DNA of 64,000 nt from an uncultured Bacteroidales bacterium. GTDB lineage: Bacteria > Bacteroidota > Bacteroidia > Bacteroidales > UBA932. The notes under the pieces were generated by a model. It was not told the DNA's origin, made no database searches, and saw only the letters and a program-made list of their open reading frames with translations. The position numbers and the translations under genes were made by a program. The stretch spans positions 1 to 64,000 of the forward strand of contig CALUQB010000007.1 of the NCBI GenBank assembly GCA_944322815.1, written 5' to 3'. This document shows, piece by piece, positions 7,584 to 16,390 of the stretch (the stretch's first letter is position 1; every line of letters starts with the position of its first letter).

Positions 7584-8447
7584 ATGCGAATGAAACGGTT
7601 TTTTATCATGCTCCTGGGAGCCCTGCTGCTTTTTTCATGCAAATCCCAGTATGAAATGCTGCTGAACAGCAATGATGTGGATACCAAATACGAGGCGGCA
7701 TTCGAGTATTACAATAACGGCAAGTATTCAAAGGCCGCAGCCCTTTTCGAGTCTCTTTCCATGCTGACTACCGGTACGGAGAAAGACGATACTGTCCAGT
7801 ATTACTGGGGGCTGAGCAACTACAGGTTCAAGGATTATTATACTGCCGAAACGAATTTCGATCATTTTCTCGAATATTTCCCGAGGAGTCCGTTTGCCCC
7901 TGAGGCCAGATTTCTCCGTCTGGACTGCCTGTACCGTTCGACGTTGAGGTATGAACTGGACCAGAGCCCGACATACAAGGCCATGAACGCAATATCGGAA
8001 TATATGCAGGAGTATCCGAATTCTGTACATATGGAGACTTGCGAACTCATGATGTCCGATCTGGAAACGCGTCTGGATACCAAGGCTTTCGAAGCTGCAA
8101 GACTTTATTATAAAATGGAAGACTATATCGCTTCGAGAGTGGCTTTCAGAAATGTGCTGAAAGATGATGCCGATAATATTTTCAGGGAAGATATCCTGTA
8201 TTACATAGCCATGTCCTCTTATAAATATGCGCAGTTGAGCGTACATCAGAAACAGAAGGAGAGGTACATGACATTTGTGGACGATTATCTGAATTTCAAG
8301 GGGGAATATCCTGATTCGGATTATTGCCGCGAGCTGGATCTGCTGTACAGGAGGGCGCAGCGTGCGCTTGGCCGATATGCCGGAGAAGAAAGTGCCGAGA
8401 TCACGAAGGAGTTGGAAAAGGAAATAAAAAAAATGGAAAAAAATTGA
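7584..8447 (+). CDS. bamD: Outer membrane assembly lipoprotein BamD
   Basis: 287 residues. Lipoprotein signal MRMKRFFIMLLGALLLFSC with Cys at 19; the ATG at 7590 (second Met) is an alternative. The mature part is built of tetratricopeptide-like repeats: YEAAFEYYNNGKYSKAAALFESL (given in part, ~36-58), then YFPRSPFAPEARF and further helical pairs, ending in a charged helix (KELEKEIKKMEK). BamD is the essential lipoprotein of the BAM complex that inserts beta-barrel proteins with BamA, which is also in this window (16.4 kb). It lies between trxB and rpoZ, as in many Bacteroidota. Confidence 0.92.
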   Translation: MRMKRFFIMLLGALLLFSCKSQYEMLLNSNDVDTKYEAAFEYYNNGKYSKAAALFESLSMLTTGTEKDDTVQYYWGLSNYRFKDYYTAETNFDHFLEYFPRSPFAPEARFLRLDCLYRSTLRYELDQSPTYKAMNAISEYMQEYPNSVHMETCELMMSDLETRLDTKAFEAARLYYKMEDYIASRVAFRNVLKDDADNIFREDILYYIAMSSYKYAQLSVHQKQKERYMTFVDDYLNFKGEYPDSDYCRELDLLYRRAQRALGRYAGEESAEITKELEKEIKKMEKN

Positions 8448-8497
8448 AACCCGGACTGATCCGGACGGTATAATCTAATAGAGAAACAAATTTGGAT

Positions 8498-8818
8498 ATG
8501 AATAAGAAAGTACCTACAAACACTATCACCAGGAATCTCTGCGATATCGCGGCTCCTACTGGAAATATCTATGAGTCAGTGGTTATCCTTGCCAAAAGGG
8601 CCAACCAGATAGCCATTGCCGAAAAGAAGGAGCTGACCAGAAAACTTGAAGACTTCAAGAACGAGAGGGATACCATGGAGGAAGTTTTCGAGAACAGGGA
8701 ACAGATCGAGATTTCTAAATATTACGAAAAGCAGCCGAAGCCGGCACTTGTCGCCATTTCCGAGTTTGAAGATCATGAAATCTTCTACAGGATGGCTAAA
8801 AAGGAAGACGAAGAATAA
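8498..8818 (+). CDS. rpoZ: RNA polymerase omega subunit (Bacteroidota type)
   Basis: 106 residues from the ATG at 8498 (MNKKVPTNTITRNL). The segment GNIYESVVILAKRANQIA is the omega-family core (residues ~24-41), followed by LTRKLEDF and an acidic C-terminal tail (KKEDEE). Omega helps assemble and stabilise the beta' subunit of RNA polymerase. An upstream in-frame TTG at 8492 is less likely. Stop is 13 bp before recN, so bamD, rpoZ and recN probably form one transcript. Confidence 0.92.
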   Translation: MNKKVPTNTITRNLCDIAAPTGNIYESVVILAKRANQIAIAEKKELTRKLEDFKNERDTMEEVFENREQIEISKYYEKQPKPALVAISEFEDHEIFYRMAKKEDEE

Positions 8819-8831
8819 ATCCCGAAAGAGG

Positions 8832-10532
8832 ATGCTAAGAAAGCTCACTGTCAGGAATTACGTACTGATAGACTCTCTGGAAACCGAGTTTCCGGAGGGT
8901 CTTGTGATTATTACGGGTCAGACAGGAGCCGGAAAGTCCATCCTTCTGGGTGCGCTTTCGCTTCTTCTGGGGGCGAAGGCTGATGCTTCCATGATAGGAG
9001 AGTCGTCGGACAATTGTGTAGTGGAAGGTGAATTCGAGGTTCCCGATGAAGAAGGGACCTTGAAAACCATGCTGGAAGACAGTGACGTGGACTGGGATGG
9101 AGGGCATCTGACCATACGCAGGGTAGTGAATCCGACCGGAAGGTCCCGTTCATTCGTCAATGATTCTCCTGTCTCCGTCCAGCTGCTGTCATCGTTGTCA
9201 TCCGGACTTATAGACATTCATTCCCAGCATCAGACCATGCTCCTTTCCGACAGACATTTCCAGATGTCACTGCTGGATCATTTCGCGGGAGACGGAAAGC
9301 TCCTGGACGATTACAGGACACTGTACAGATCATACAATGCCCTGCGTTCCGAAATAGAGAGGCTGGAGTCTTCCATGGAAAAGGCCAGGGCTGACTATGA
9401 CTTCAATGTCTCCAGGCTGGAAAAACTTACGGCTGCGAATCTCCGGGCTGGAGAGCTGGAAGAACTGGAGATGGAGCAGAAACAGCTGGCGAACGCCGAG
9501 GAAATCAAGGAAGGCCTGTGTGCGGCGGAGAATCTGCTGGGGGCTGTACCTTCCGGAGACGGGACTACGTCTGTCACCTCCATTCTGAGAGAGGCTGCCA
9601 GGCATCTGGACAAAATATCTTCTTATGTCCCTGCGGCTTCATCCCTTTCCGAAAGGCTTGACAGTGCCAGACTTGAACTTGAAGACATTCTGTCTGAGCT
9701 GTCGGATCTTAATTCCGACACTGATGTTTCCGATGGCAGGCTGGCTGAAGTCGAAGAACGGCTTTCCCTGCTTTATTCTTTGCTGAGATCATATTCCTGC
9801 TCCACCGAGGCAGATCTGATCGCCGAAAGGGATGCGTTGTCTGCAGCCGTATCCGGGATGGCAGTTTCTGATGAAAGACTGGATGAACTGAAAAGAGCTC
9901 TGGATAAATCCGACAGGGAACTTGCACAGGCGGCCCGGGCTCTCTCTGCAGCCAGACATGAGGCGGCCGGAAAGCTTTCTGATGCCATACGGGATTCTGT
10001 CAGGTCGATGGAACTGCCGTCGGCCGAATTCAGGATAGTCCTGACTCCGTCGGCGCGTAATCAGGAAGGTGCCGATGCCGTTCAGTATGAATTTTCTTCG
10101 ACAGGAAAAAATCTTACGGATGTCTCCAAATGCGCATCTGGAGGAGAGATGTCCAGGATAATGCTTGCCCTCAAATCCATAATGGCGAGATATGCCAATA
10201 TGCCGGCGATGATCTTTGACGAGATAGATACCGGAGTCTCAGGCAGTGTGGCGGACAAGATGGGATCAGTCATTTGTTCCATGGGACGTTTCATGCAGGT
10301 ATTCGCCATCACGCATCTGCCTCAGGTCGCCGCCAAAGGGTCTGCTCACTATGCAGTCACCAAGACCGTGAAGGACGGTCGCACCGTGTCGGAAATAAAA
10401 AGACTCTCCGATGATCAGAGAGTCCTTGAAATCGCCAGAATGCTCAGCGGTGCTGTCCTTTCCGATGCCGCAGTGGCAAATGCGAAAGCTTTGCTATCTG
10501 ACAGTCAGTCCTTGAGCAATGTTATGGAGTAA
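8832..10532 (+). CDS. recN: DNA repair ATPase RecN
   Basis: 566 residues from ATG 8832 (MLRKLTVRNYVLIDSLE). SMC-like architecture: Walker A GQTGAGKS at 29-36, a Q-loop/linker with IDIHSQHQTMLL (~130), a long central coiled coil (~170-410, Leu/Glu/Arg rich), the signature-like SGGEMSR (~440) and Walker B MIFDEIDTGVSG (~460). RecN acts in double-strand break repair. The frame continues open upstream into rpoZ, but the family N-terminus begins exactly at 8832. The 3' end overlaps the convergent LysM gene by 28 bp. Confidence 0.96.
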   Translation: MLRKLTVRNYVLIDSLETEFPEGLVIITGQTGAGKSILLGALSLLLGAKADASMIGESSDNCVVEGEFEVPDEEGTLKTMLEDSDVDWDGGHLTIRRVVNPTGRSRSFVNDSPVSVQLLSSLSSGLIDIHSQHQTMLLSDRHFQMSLLDHFAGDGKLLDDYRTLYRSYNALRSEIERLESSMEKARADYDFNVSRLEKLTAANLRAGELEELEMEQKQLANAEEIKEGLCAAENLLGAVPSGDGTTSVTSILREAARHLDKISSYVPAASSLSERLDSARLELEDILSELSDLNSDTDVSDGRLAEVEERLSLLYSLLRSYSCSTEADLIAERDALSAAVSGMAVSDERLDELKRALDKSDRELAQAARALSAARHEAAGKLSDAIRDSVRSMELPSAEFRIVLTPSARNQEGADAVQYEFSSTGKNLTDVSKCASGGEMSRIMLALKSIMARYANMPAMIFDEIDTGVSGSVADKMGSVICSMGRFMQVFAITHLPQVAAKGSAHYAVTKTVKDGRTVSEIKRLSDDQRVLEIARMLSGAVLSDAAVANAKALLSDSQSLSNVME

Positions 10533-12115
10533 TCAGGACCATATACTATCCGTCGTACTCCGGAATTCACATATCCTGCCTTTCCTTCCATTTTTCGGAA
10601 TCTGAAATCGGCCTGGAGCAGGGAACTGTCATTGTCTTCCATATTCTTTATCCAGTCATGTCCGTATTTCGAGCACATATCCATGAAATATGTGGCGATG
10701 TCATATCCCTGGAAAGCGTACGGGGTAGGTTCCGTGTTGTATAATGCCCTGTATTTCCTTACGAATTCCATCACGCGAGGGTCATCGTAGTCCACATAGT
10801 AGGCCAGGGAGGTATGCAGTCTCGTGTTATGCAGATTGTCCACCTCGATGGTTTCGAAAGTCCTTATTTTCGACGGTCCGTACAGAACTATCTCATATTC
10901 GTTGTGAATCAGCAGATTCAGATTCCTGACCACATCGTTTACGAAAGCCTCGCTTTCAGACATGACCAGAATCCTGTTGGGAACTTCCTTACTCATCATC
11001 TTCTTGAGCGGTTCCTGAATATTCCGGCCTTCGAGAATGCTGTATGAAAAGGTATTGAACGGGATGCCGTCTTTCTCCAGTATCGTGTTCATTGCGCCCA
11101 TTCTTTCGATATTTCCGGAGCCTTTCTCATATATGACAATGACTTTTTCGTTGCTTCCCGTTCTTTCTTCCCTGATCCATTTTGCGAGATCTTCATACAG
11201 CAGCGAGGATGAAGTCGGAACCTGTATGAAATTTGCGTGGTTTGCAGCCAGGTATTCTGCCCGATGGTCCAGCGGTGATATCACGCATGTGTGTTCCGGG
11301 CATTTGTCCAGAGTCCTTGTGAGTTCGTCAGACGATACCGGACCGATGACTATGTCGCTCATTCTCAGCCTTTCTTCTGTCACGGGAATCAGGCCTCCGC
11401 TTACGTCATAAACGCTCAGGTCAATGTCCGTCCCTTTGTCACCCTGCTCTTTTACGGCCATCAGGGTGCCGCAGTAAAAGTCCATGCTTCCTGCTTTCGG
11501 TTTCAGTGCTTTCGAGTCGAAAGGCATCAGCAGGACGGCATTGATTTTTCCTCTGCCTGCAACTGTCTCCTGTGAAGTTCCTGCATCAGACTGGCTTGCC
11601 GTTACGGGTACTGGAGGGACAGATGTGGTGTCAGTCTGGACCTCTTCCGTCAATCCTGCGCCCGCAGTCGGGATCATGAGTTTCTGACGTTTCCTGAGTT
11701 TGTTTCCTGTCAGGCCGTTGGCTTTCCTTATGGCATCGACTGTTACTCCGTATTTTTCCGCAATGACATTCAGGTTTTCAAACCATCTGACAGTGTGTAT
11801 GATATATTCGTCTGATTTTTTCACACTGTCCGTTTCGGCGCTTGGTATGAGGATGATAGCGTTTTTCTTCAGCCCCTCTGTCCTGACGGATGGATTGGCT
11901 TCGTAAATCTGCTCGATGGAAACGTTATATGCCTTGCTGATCGAGTACAGAGTCTGGCGTTCCAGTACAATATGGGAGTAGTAGACTTTTCCGTCCACTT
12001 TCACTTTTTCGGTCGATACGGTCACAGGGATCTGACTGTATTCCTGTGCGTTCAGTCCTGCGGATACGGAAAGTGCCAGCGCGAGGACCGTGAGGATGCT
12101 TGACAGATGTTTCAT
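10505..12115 (-). CDS. LysM-repeat protein with a type 1 periplasmic-binding-protein fold
   Basis: 536 residues from ATG 12115 (MKHLSSILTVLAL...), with an N-terminal signal peptide cleaved near LNA-QE. Two LysM domains follow: YSHIVLERQTLYSISKAYNV (~44-63) and IIHTVRWFENLNVIAEKYGV (~102-121), each ending in an ILIP/LMIP strand. From ~190 the protein resembles ABC amino-acid receptor/type 1 periplasmic binding folds (a DIVIGPVSSDELTR segment, then YAFQGYDIATYF near the C-terminus). LysM binds peptidoglycan, so this is likely a wall-tethered periplasmic receptor-like protein of Bacteroidota; LpoA-like regulation of peptidoglycan synthesis is conceivable but unproven. It is 10 bp downstream of the GT4 gene, in one unit with it and ompH. 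Confidence 0.8.
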   Translation of the reverse strand: MKHLSSILTVLALALSVSAGLNAQEYSQIPVTVSTEKVKVDGKVYYSHIVLERQTLYSISKAYNVSIEQIYEANPSVRTEGLKKNAIILIPSAETDSVKKSDEYIIHTVRWFENLNVIAEKYGVTVDAIRKANGLTGNKLRKRQKLMIPTAGAGLTEEVQTDTTSVPPVPVTASQSDAGTSQETVAGRGKINAVLLMPFDSKALKPKAGSMDFYCGTLMAVKEQGDKGTDIDLSVYDVSGGLIPVTEERLRMSDIVIGPVSSDELTRTLDKCPEHTCVISPLDHRAEYLAANHANFIQVPTSSSLLYEDLAKWIREERTGSNEKVIVIYEKGSGNIERMGAMNTILEKDGIPFNTFSYSILEGRNIQEPLKKMMSKEVPNRILVMSESEAFVNDVVRNLNLLIHNEYEIVLYGPSKIRTFETIEVDNLHNTRLHTSLAYYVDYDDPRVMEFVRKYRALYNTEPTPYAFQGYDIATYFMDMCSKYGHDWIKNMEDNDSSLLQADFRFRKMEGKAGYVNSGVRRIVYGPDYSITLLKD

Positions 12116-12125
12116 CGGCAATACT

Positions 12126-13244
12126 TTATAGTGTTTTGCTGAAATCGAGTAGCTTGTCGCAGAAGGATTTCCACGACAGTTCTTCCTTTACTTTTCTAAT
12201 ATTCGCAATGCAGTTTCTGCGGATTTCAGGATTTGCGAAATATCCGAGGATTTCTTTTCTGACGGCTTCGGGCGAAATATCGGATGTCACTATTCCCGTA
12301 CCCTTGTCTCCGATGGTTTCTTTCAGACCGCCGACATCAGTGACGATCATCGGCACTTCGAAATGATATGAAACGGAACTGATGCCGCTCTGGGTGGCGC
12401 TTCTGTACGGCAGCACGGCTACATCTGCGGCCGAGAAGAAGTCAGAGACTTCCGAATCCTTGATGTAATGCAGGAATGTGTGGATCCGGTCTTTCCCAGC
12501 TTTTTCCATCATTTCCGCATATTTGTCGAATGAGCCGTACGGCTCGCCTGCAATGATGAGCTGGTAATCGTCTCCGAGTCCCGAGAAAGCGTCTATCAGT
12601 ATGTCCAGACCCTTGTATTCCCGTATGAGTCCGAAAAACAGTATGTTCTTCTTTCCTGGCAGCAGTCCGAGTTTCCTTTCGGCCCCGGCACGGTCTTTTC
12701 TGGCTCCGAAATGCGAATACAGCGGGTGGGGTATCACTTTGTAGACGGCATCCGGCTTGAGCCGGAGCAGATCTTCCGCGACCGCATCGCACAGGGTGAC
12801 ATATCCGTCACTTCCTTTCAGAAAGTATTTTGTGAAAGGCTTGTCGAAGAACCGCGGTTCATGAGGCACGACATTGTCCAGTATCGAGATGACCTTGCAT
12901 CTTCCTTTCATCCCCCGGGTCACATATCCGAGAGACGGTGCGAACCACGACATCCAGTATCTGACTAAAAGCAGGTCCGGTTTCCATTCCCTGATTTTTT
13001 TCAGGGTGGAGACGTATGAAAAAGGATTGGCCGTGTCGAGCAGCCTTTCGCTGTCGATTTTCACGGCCTCATCGTCTTCAGTCACGTATTGGGTTTTCCC
13101 CGGGAAGAGGAATTCCGGATATTGTCTTGAAAAATTGAAAGCTTTCACATCATGCCTCTTTCCCAGTTCTCCGTACAGGCATGCGTTGAACTGGGAAATA
13201 CCTCCCCTGTAGGGATAGAAGCAGGACAGAATGGCTATTTTCAA
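12126..13244 (-). CDS. GT4-family glycosyltransferase
   Basis: 372 residues. GT-B fold: N-terminal MKIAILSCFYPYRGGIS with the Gly-rich loop, a central KNILFFGLIREYKGLDILI segment (~196-215) and a C-terminal nucleotide-sugar site with SATQSGISSVSYHFEVPMI (~285-303) and VGGLKETI. GT4 enzymes transfer sugars from activated donors in surface polysaccharide or glycolipid synthesis; donor and acceptor are unknown. The start codon is TTG at 13244-13242, directly abutting the TAA of the upstream ompH gene; this is the only start that keeps the conserved N-terminus, which implies translational coupling. Confidence 0.9.
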   Translation of the reverse strand: MKIAILSCFYPYRGGISQFNACLYGELGKRHDVKAFNFSRQYPEFLFPGKTQYVTEDDEAVKIDSERLLDTANPFSYVSTLKKIREWKPDLLLVRYWMSWFAPSLGYVTRGMKGRCKVISILDNVVPHEPRFFDKPFTKYFLKGSDGYVTLCDAVAEDLLRLKPDAVYKVIPHPLYSHFGARKDRAGAERKLGLLPGKKNILFFGLIREYKGLDILIDAFSGLGDDYQLIIAGEPYGSFDKYAEMMEKAGKDRIHTFLHYIKDSEVSDFFSAADVAVLPYRSATQSGISSVSYHFEVPMIVTDVGGLKETIGDKGTGIVTSDISPEAVRKEILGYFANPEIRRNCIANIRKVKEELSWKSFCDKLLDFSKTL

Positions 13245-13868
13245 TTATTTGTTGTTTTTGTTCTTTTCCTTGATGTATTCTTCGTTCAGTCTGGCGATCA
13301 CATCGTCGGTGATGTCGAGAGACGGATCCGCACTGATGACAGGGACACCGCTCTGGTTTGTGAGGATCATGGTGTACTTCTTTTCTTCGTTGTACTTGTC
13401 CATGAATGTCTGGATGGCGTCGGCTATCTGGTTCATCATGACAGTCTGTTCCTCGATGACTTCGTTGTTCTTCTGGTTTGCGTACTCGTTGAACTGAGCC
13501 TGCTTCTGCTGGAGTTCCTGTCCCTGGACTTCGGCTACCGAACGGGTGATGAGTCCCTTGTTCAGCTTGTTCTGGAATTCTATCATTTCGTTCTCAAGCT
13601 GTTTCCCTCTCCTGTTCACTTCGTCCTGGATGTTTTTCACTCTGGTCTCTACCACGGCCCCGAGGTCGCTGGCCATATCGTATTCCTGTACGATTCTGTC
13701 CAGATCTATATATACGATTCCGGATGTGGCTTTGGCTACATAAGTGGAGTCAGAAGGATTGGCCGATGGATTCTTTTCCGATTTAGGACCCTGTACGACA
13801 GTCAGGATCCCGCCTGCGACAGCGATGACTACAGCAATGATGCTGAGGATAAGAGGTACGTTTTTCAT
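13245..13868 (-). CDS. OmpH/Skp-like periplasmic protein, membrane-anchored
   Basis: 207 residues. The N-terminal hydrophobic stretch (residues 5-26, LILSIIAVVIAVAGGILTVV) has no clear signal peptidase site, so it is probably an uncleaved anchor. The conserved OmpH start GIVYIDLDRIV lies at ~50-60, followed by a coiled-coil region (~75-165) and a MILTNQSGVPVISADPSLDIT end strand. Skp-type proteins are trimeric periplasmic chaperones for outer-membrane proteins. Another, secreted Skp-like protein sits next to bamA at 19.1 kb. First gene of the ompH-GT4-LysM unit; -7 box at 13948-13955. Confidence 0.85.
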   Translation of the reverse strand: MKNVPLILSIIAVVIAVAGGILTVVQGPKSEKNPSANPSDSTYVAKATSGIVYIDLDRIVQEYDMASDLGAVVETRVKNIQDEVNRRGKQLENEMIEFQNKLNKGLITRSVAEVQGQELQQKQAQFNEYANQKNNEVIEEQTVMMNQIADAIQTFMDKYNEEKKYTMILTNQSGVPVISADPSLDITDDVIARLNEEYIKEKNKNNK

Positions 13869-13947
13869 TTAATAAAGTTTTATTTCATTTCAAGTTAATG
13901 ACAGTGCAGGCAGCCCGATCCCTTCCGGGTCACCCGCGAAATCTGTG

Positions 13948-13955
13948 CAAAGATA
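13948..13955 (-). promoter_or_regulatory. -7 box (TATCTTTG) for the ompH-GT4-LysM unit
   Basis: Minus-strand TATCTTTG matches TAnnTTTG, about 80 bp upstream of the ompH-like ATG at 13868 and just past the pdxJ stop. Confidence 0.55.
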
Positions 13956-13956
13956 A

Positions 13957-14676
13957 TCAGAATATTTTAATTTTGGAGAGATAGGCCCTTATGGTTTGTT
14001 CCAGACCCATATATAAGGCATCGCAGATGATGGCATGGCCGATCGACACCTCGTCTGTCCACGGAATGCACCTTATGAAATATTCCAGATTGTCGAGATT
14101 CAGGTCGTGCCCTGCATTCAGGCCGAGTCCGCATTTGCGGGCGGTTTCCGCTGCCCGTATGTACGGTGCTATGGCGTTTTCCCTGTTCCCGCCGTAGTTT
14201 CTGGCATAGCCTTCAGTGTACAGTTCCACCCTGTCGCATCCGCATGCCGCTGCACCTTCAGCCATTTCAGGTACAGGGTCGATGAAAATGGAAGTCCTGA
14301 TTCCGTGTCTTTTGAATTCGCCGCATATTTCCGTAAGGAAGCTCCTGTTTTTCAGAGTGTCCCATCCGGCATTGGAGGTGATGGCATCCGCAGCATCAGG
14401 CACCAGTGTCACTTGGTCCGGAAGAGTTTCCAGCACAAGCTCCACGAATGACGGTATCGGATTCCCTTCTATGTTGAGTTCCGTATTGATAATAGGCTTG
14501 ATAGCCCTTACGTCAGAATATCTGATATGCCTTTCGTCAGGTCTCGGATGGACGGTGATACCTTCGGCCCCGAATCTTTCGCAGTCTGCAGCGGCTTTCT
14601 CCACGTCAGGCATGTTTCCGCCCCTGGCATTTCTCAGAGTCGCTATCTTGTTGATGTTCACGCTAAGTCTGGTCAT
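13957..14676 (-). CDS. pdxJ: Pyridoxine 5'-phosphate synthase
   Basis: 239 residues, the normal length. TIM-barrel enzyme condensing 3-amino-2-oxopropyl phosphate with 1-deoxyxylulose 5-phosphate to make vitamin B6 in the cytoplasm. Recognisable segments: [17 protein letters not shown] (4-20), [13 protein letters not shown] (~39-51), TELNIEGNP (~66-74), QVTLVPD (~88-94), [10 protein letters not shown] (~149-158) and [11 protein letters not shown] (~184-194). These carry the conserved His/Arg/Glu active-site residues of PdxJ. Divergent from nadK with back-to-back -7 boxes. Confidence 0.97.
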   Translation of the reverse strand: MTRLSVNINKIATLRNARGGNMPDVEKAAADCERFGAEGITVHPRPDERHIRYSDVRAIKPIINTELNIEGNPIPSFVELVLETLPDQVTLVPDAADAITSNAGWDTLKNRSFLTEICGEFKRHGIRTSIFIDPVPEMAEGAAACGCDRVELYTEGYARNYGGNRENAIAPYIRAAETARKCGLGLNAGHDLNLDNLEYFIRCIPWTDEVSIGHAIICDALYMGLEQTIRAYLSKIKIF

Positions 14677-14714
14677 TTCGTCGAACTCACGTTAATTTAA
14701 CTTTAAAAAGTCGA

Positions 14715-14722
14715 CAAAAATA
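14715..14722 (-). promoter_or_regulatory. -7 box (TATTTTTG) for pdxJ
   Basis: Minus-strand TATTTTTG, 38 bp upstream of the pdxJ ATG at 14676. Confidence 0.5.
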
Positions 14723-14754
14723 ATAAATATTGCAATTCCTAAGCAGAAAAAATG

Positions 14755-14762
14755 TAATTTTG
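14755..14762 (+). promoter_or_regulatory. -7 box (TAATTTTG) for nadK
   Basis: TAATTTTG on the plus strand, 25 bp upstream of the nadK ATG at 14788; lies 32 bp from the pdxJ box in the same 111-bp divergent gap. Confidence 0.55.
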
Positions 14763-14787
14763 AGATTTTATTGTTTTAAGGAATTAT

Positions 14788-15618
14788 ATGAAAATAGCGA
14801 TATACCTGAGAAACAGGCTTCTGGAAAACGATCCAAGATATATCGGCCTTATATACCGTTTCAGGTCCGGTGGGTGCGAGGTATACGAGATATCCGATGG
14901 GCAGGAGATAGAGGCAGGTACCGACATTTTCGTAAGTGTCGGGGGAGACGGGACATTCCTTTCATCAGCCGTTCTGGTGGGTGCAAGCGGAATTCCCGTA
15001 CTCGGGGTAAACCTTGGACGGTTAGGATTTCTGTCGGAAAATTCCACCGATGAAGAAAAACTGGTGGAGGCGGTGCTGGCCGGACGGTATACCATAGAGG
15101 AACGTTCATTGCTGAAATCCGTTTTCCTGAACGGCGGGGATGAGACGCTCGAAGGCATTTACCCGTATGCCCTGAATGAGATCACCATACACCGGGCCGG
15201 TCCGGCAATGCTTGGCGTGGATGTGGAGATAGACGGTAATCCTCTGCCTACATATTGGGCGGACGGACTTCTGGTAGCCACGAGTTCCGGGTCTACGGCA
15301 TACTCGCTGAGTGTGGGCGGCCCGATCGTGATGCCTGAATCCAAGGTCCTCATAGTATCGCCTATATCTCCTCACAATCTGAATGTAAGGCCTCTCGTGG
15401 TGCCTGACAGTTCCGAGATCACGCTGTCTTTGAGAGCCCGTGACGAGAAAGTGTTCCTGACCATAGACAACAGGAGTATGGAGGTATCTCCTGGTTTGAA
15501 AATGAGTGTCTCGATGGCACAATTTTCGCTTAAACGCATCCGCCTGAGCGGATCCAGCTTTATCAAGGCTCTGACCACCAAACTGTTCTGGGGAGAAGAT
15601 ATCCGTAATGGAAGATAA
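14788..15618 (+). CDS. nadK: NAD kinase
   Basis: 276 residues. ATP-dependent phosphorylation of NAD to NADP. The GGDGT motif (SVGGDGTFLSS, ~50-60), LGVNLGRLGFLSE (~72-84), the NEIT(I) substrate motif (~132) and the SSGSTAYSLS loop (~171-180) are all present. The start at 14788 (MKIAIYLRN) is the first ATG after the -7 box. The 3' end overlaps uppS by 11 bp. Confidence 0.97.
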   Translation: MKIAIYLRNRLLENDPRYIGLIYRFRSGGCEVYEISDGQEIEAGTDIFVSVGGDGTFLSSAVLVGASGIPVLGVNLGRLGFLSENSTDEEKLVEAVLAGRYTIEERSLLKSVFLNGGDETLEGIYPYALNEITIHRAGPAMLGVDVEIDGNPLPTYWADGLLVATSSGSTAYSLSVGGPIVMPESKVLIVSPISPHNLNVRPLVVPDSSEITLSLRARDEKVFLTIDNRSMEVSPGLKMSVSMAQFSLKRIRLSGSSFIKALTTKLFWGEDIRNGR

Positions 15619-16348
15619 CAATAAAATGAAAACCATAGATAGAGTACCTGTCCATGTTTCCATAATCATGGACGGAAACGGCCGCTGGGCCAGAGAGCGG
15701 GGGCTTGAAAGGGCTGCCGGCCATGTCGAAGGGGTGGAAAGTGTCCGGGCCTGTACGGAAGCGGCAGTGGAATGCGGAGTCAGATACTTGTCCCTGTATG
15801 CATTTTCCGAAGAAAACTGGGGTCGTCCGCAGGAAGAGGTCAATGCCCTGATGGCCCTGATGTTCAAGTCCATGATCGAAGAGCTTTCCACTTTTCTGGA
15901 AAACGGAATCCGGTTCATCGTTCTGGGACACAGGGAGAGACTTGGTGACGAACTGAACAGGACGATTGATGACTGTATGGAAAAGACAAGTGGAAATACT
16001 GTCCTGACACTGGTCGTTTTTCTGAGTTACAGCGGGAAATGGGATATTCTGCAGGCTGCGAAAAGGTATGCACGCGAGATCCTGTCCTGTCCCGGGAAAG
16101 CCGACGAGCTTCTGTCCATAGATGAGGACGGTTTCGGAAAATATCTGGTGACAGAGGGTATCCCTGACCCTGACCTGATCATCAGGACTTCCGGAGAAAT
16201 GCGCCTGAGCAACTATCTTCTGTGGCAGGGAGCTTATTCGGAATTCCTTTTCAGCGATATTCTGTGGCCGGATTTCAGAAAAGAAGAATTCCGTTCCGCC
16301 CTCCTGTCGTATTCAAAAAGGGACAGACGGTATGGAAAAGTTAAATAA
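15608..16348 (+). CDS. uppS: Undecaprenyl diphosphate synthase
   Basis: 246 residues; cis-prenyltransferase making the C55 carrier lipid for peptidoglycan and O-antigen assembly. Motifs: MDGNGRWARERG (~21-32, diphosphate-binding Asp), the SLYAFSEENWGRP region (~62-74), and IIRTSGEMRLSNYLLWQGAYSEF (~194-216, quoted in part as RTSGEMRLSNYLLWQ). The start at 15608 overlaps nadK by 11 bp; ATG 15626 (MKTIDRVPVHV) is a possible alternative. Placed between nadK and bamA, a common Bacteroidota order. Confidence 0.96.
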   Translation: MEDNNKMKTIDRVPVHVSIIMDGNGRWARERGLERAAGHVEGVESVRACTEAAVECGVRYLSLYAFSEENWGRPQEEVNALMALMFKSMIEELSTFLENGIRFIVLGHRERLGDELNRTIDDCMEKTSGNTVLTLVVFLSYSGKWDILQAAKRYAREILSCPGKADELLSIDEDGFGKYLVTEGIPDPDLIIRTSGEMRLSNYLLWQGAYSEFLFSDILWPDFRKEEFRSALLSYSKRDRRYGKVK

Positions 16349-16354
16349 ATGCCT

Positions 16355-16362
16355 TATATTTG
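16355..16362 (+). promoter_or_regulatory. -7 box (TATATTTG) for bamA
   Basis: TATATTTG just after the uppS stop, 28 bp before the ATG at 16391. It lies inside the longer open frame that begins at 16349, which argues against 16349 as the start. Confidence 0.6.
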
Positions 16363-16390
16363 CAAACTTCAATTTGGATTAGATAAGAAA

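Noticed and set aside
8451-8464. CCGGA-CTGA-TCCGG hairpin between bamD and rpoZ as a terminator
   Set aside because: Only 5 bp with no T-tract, inside what looks like one operon.
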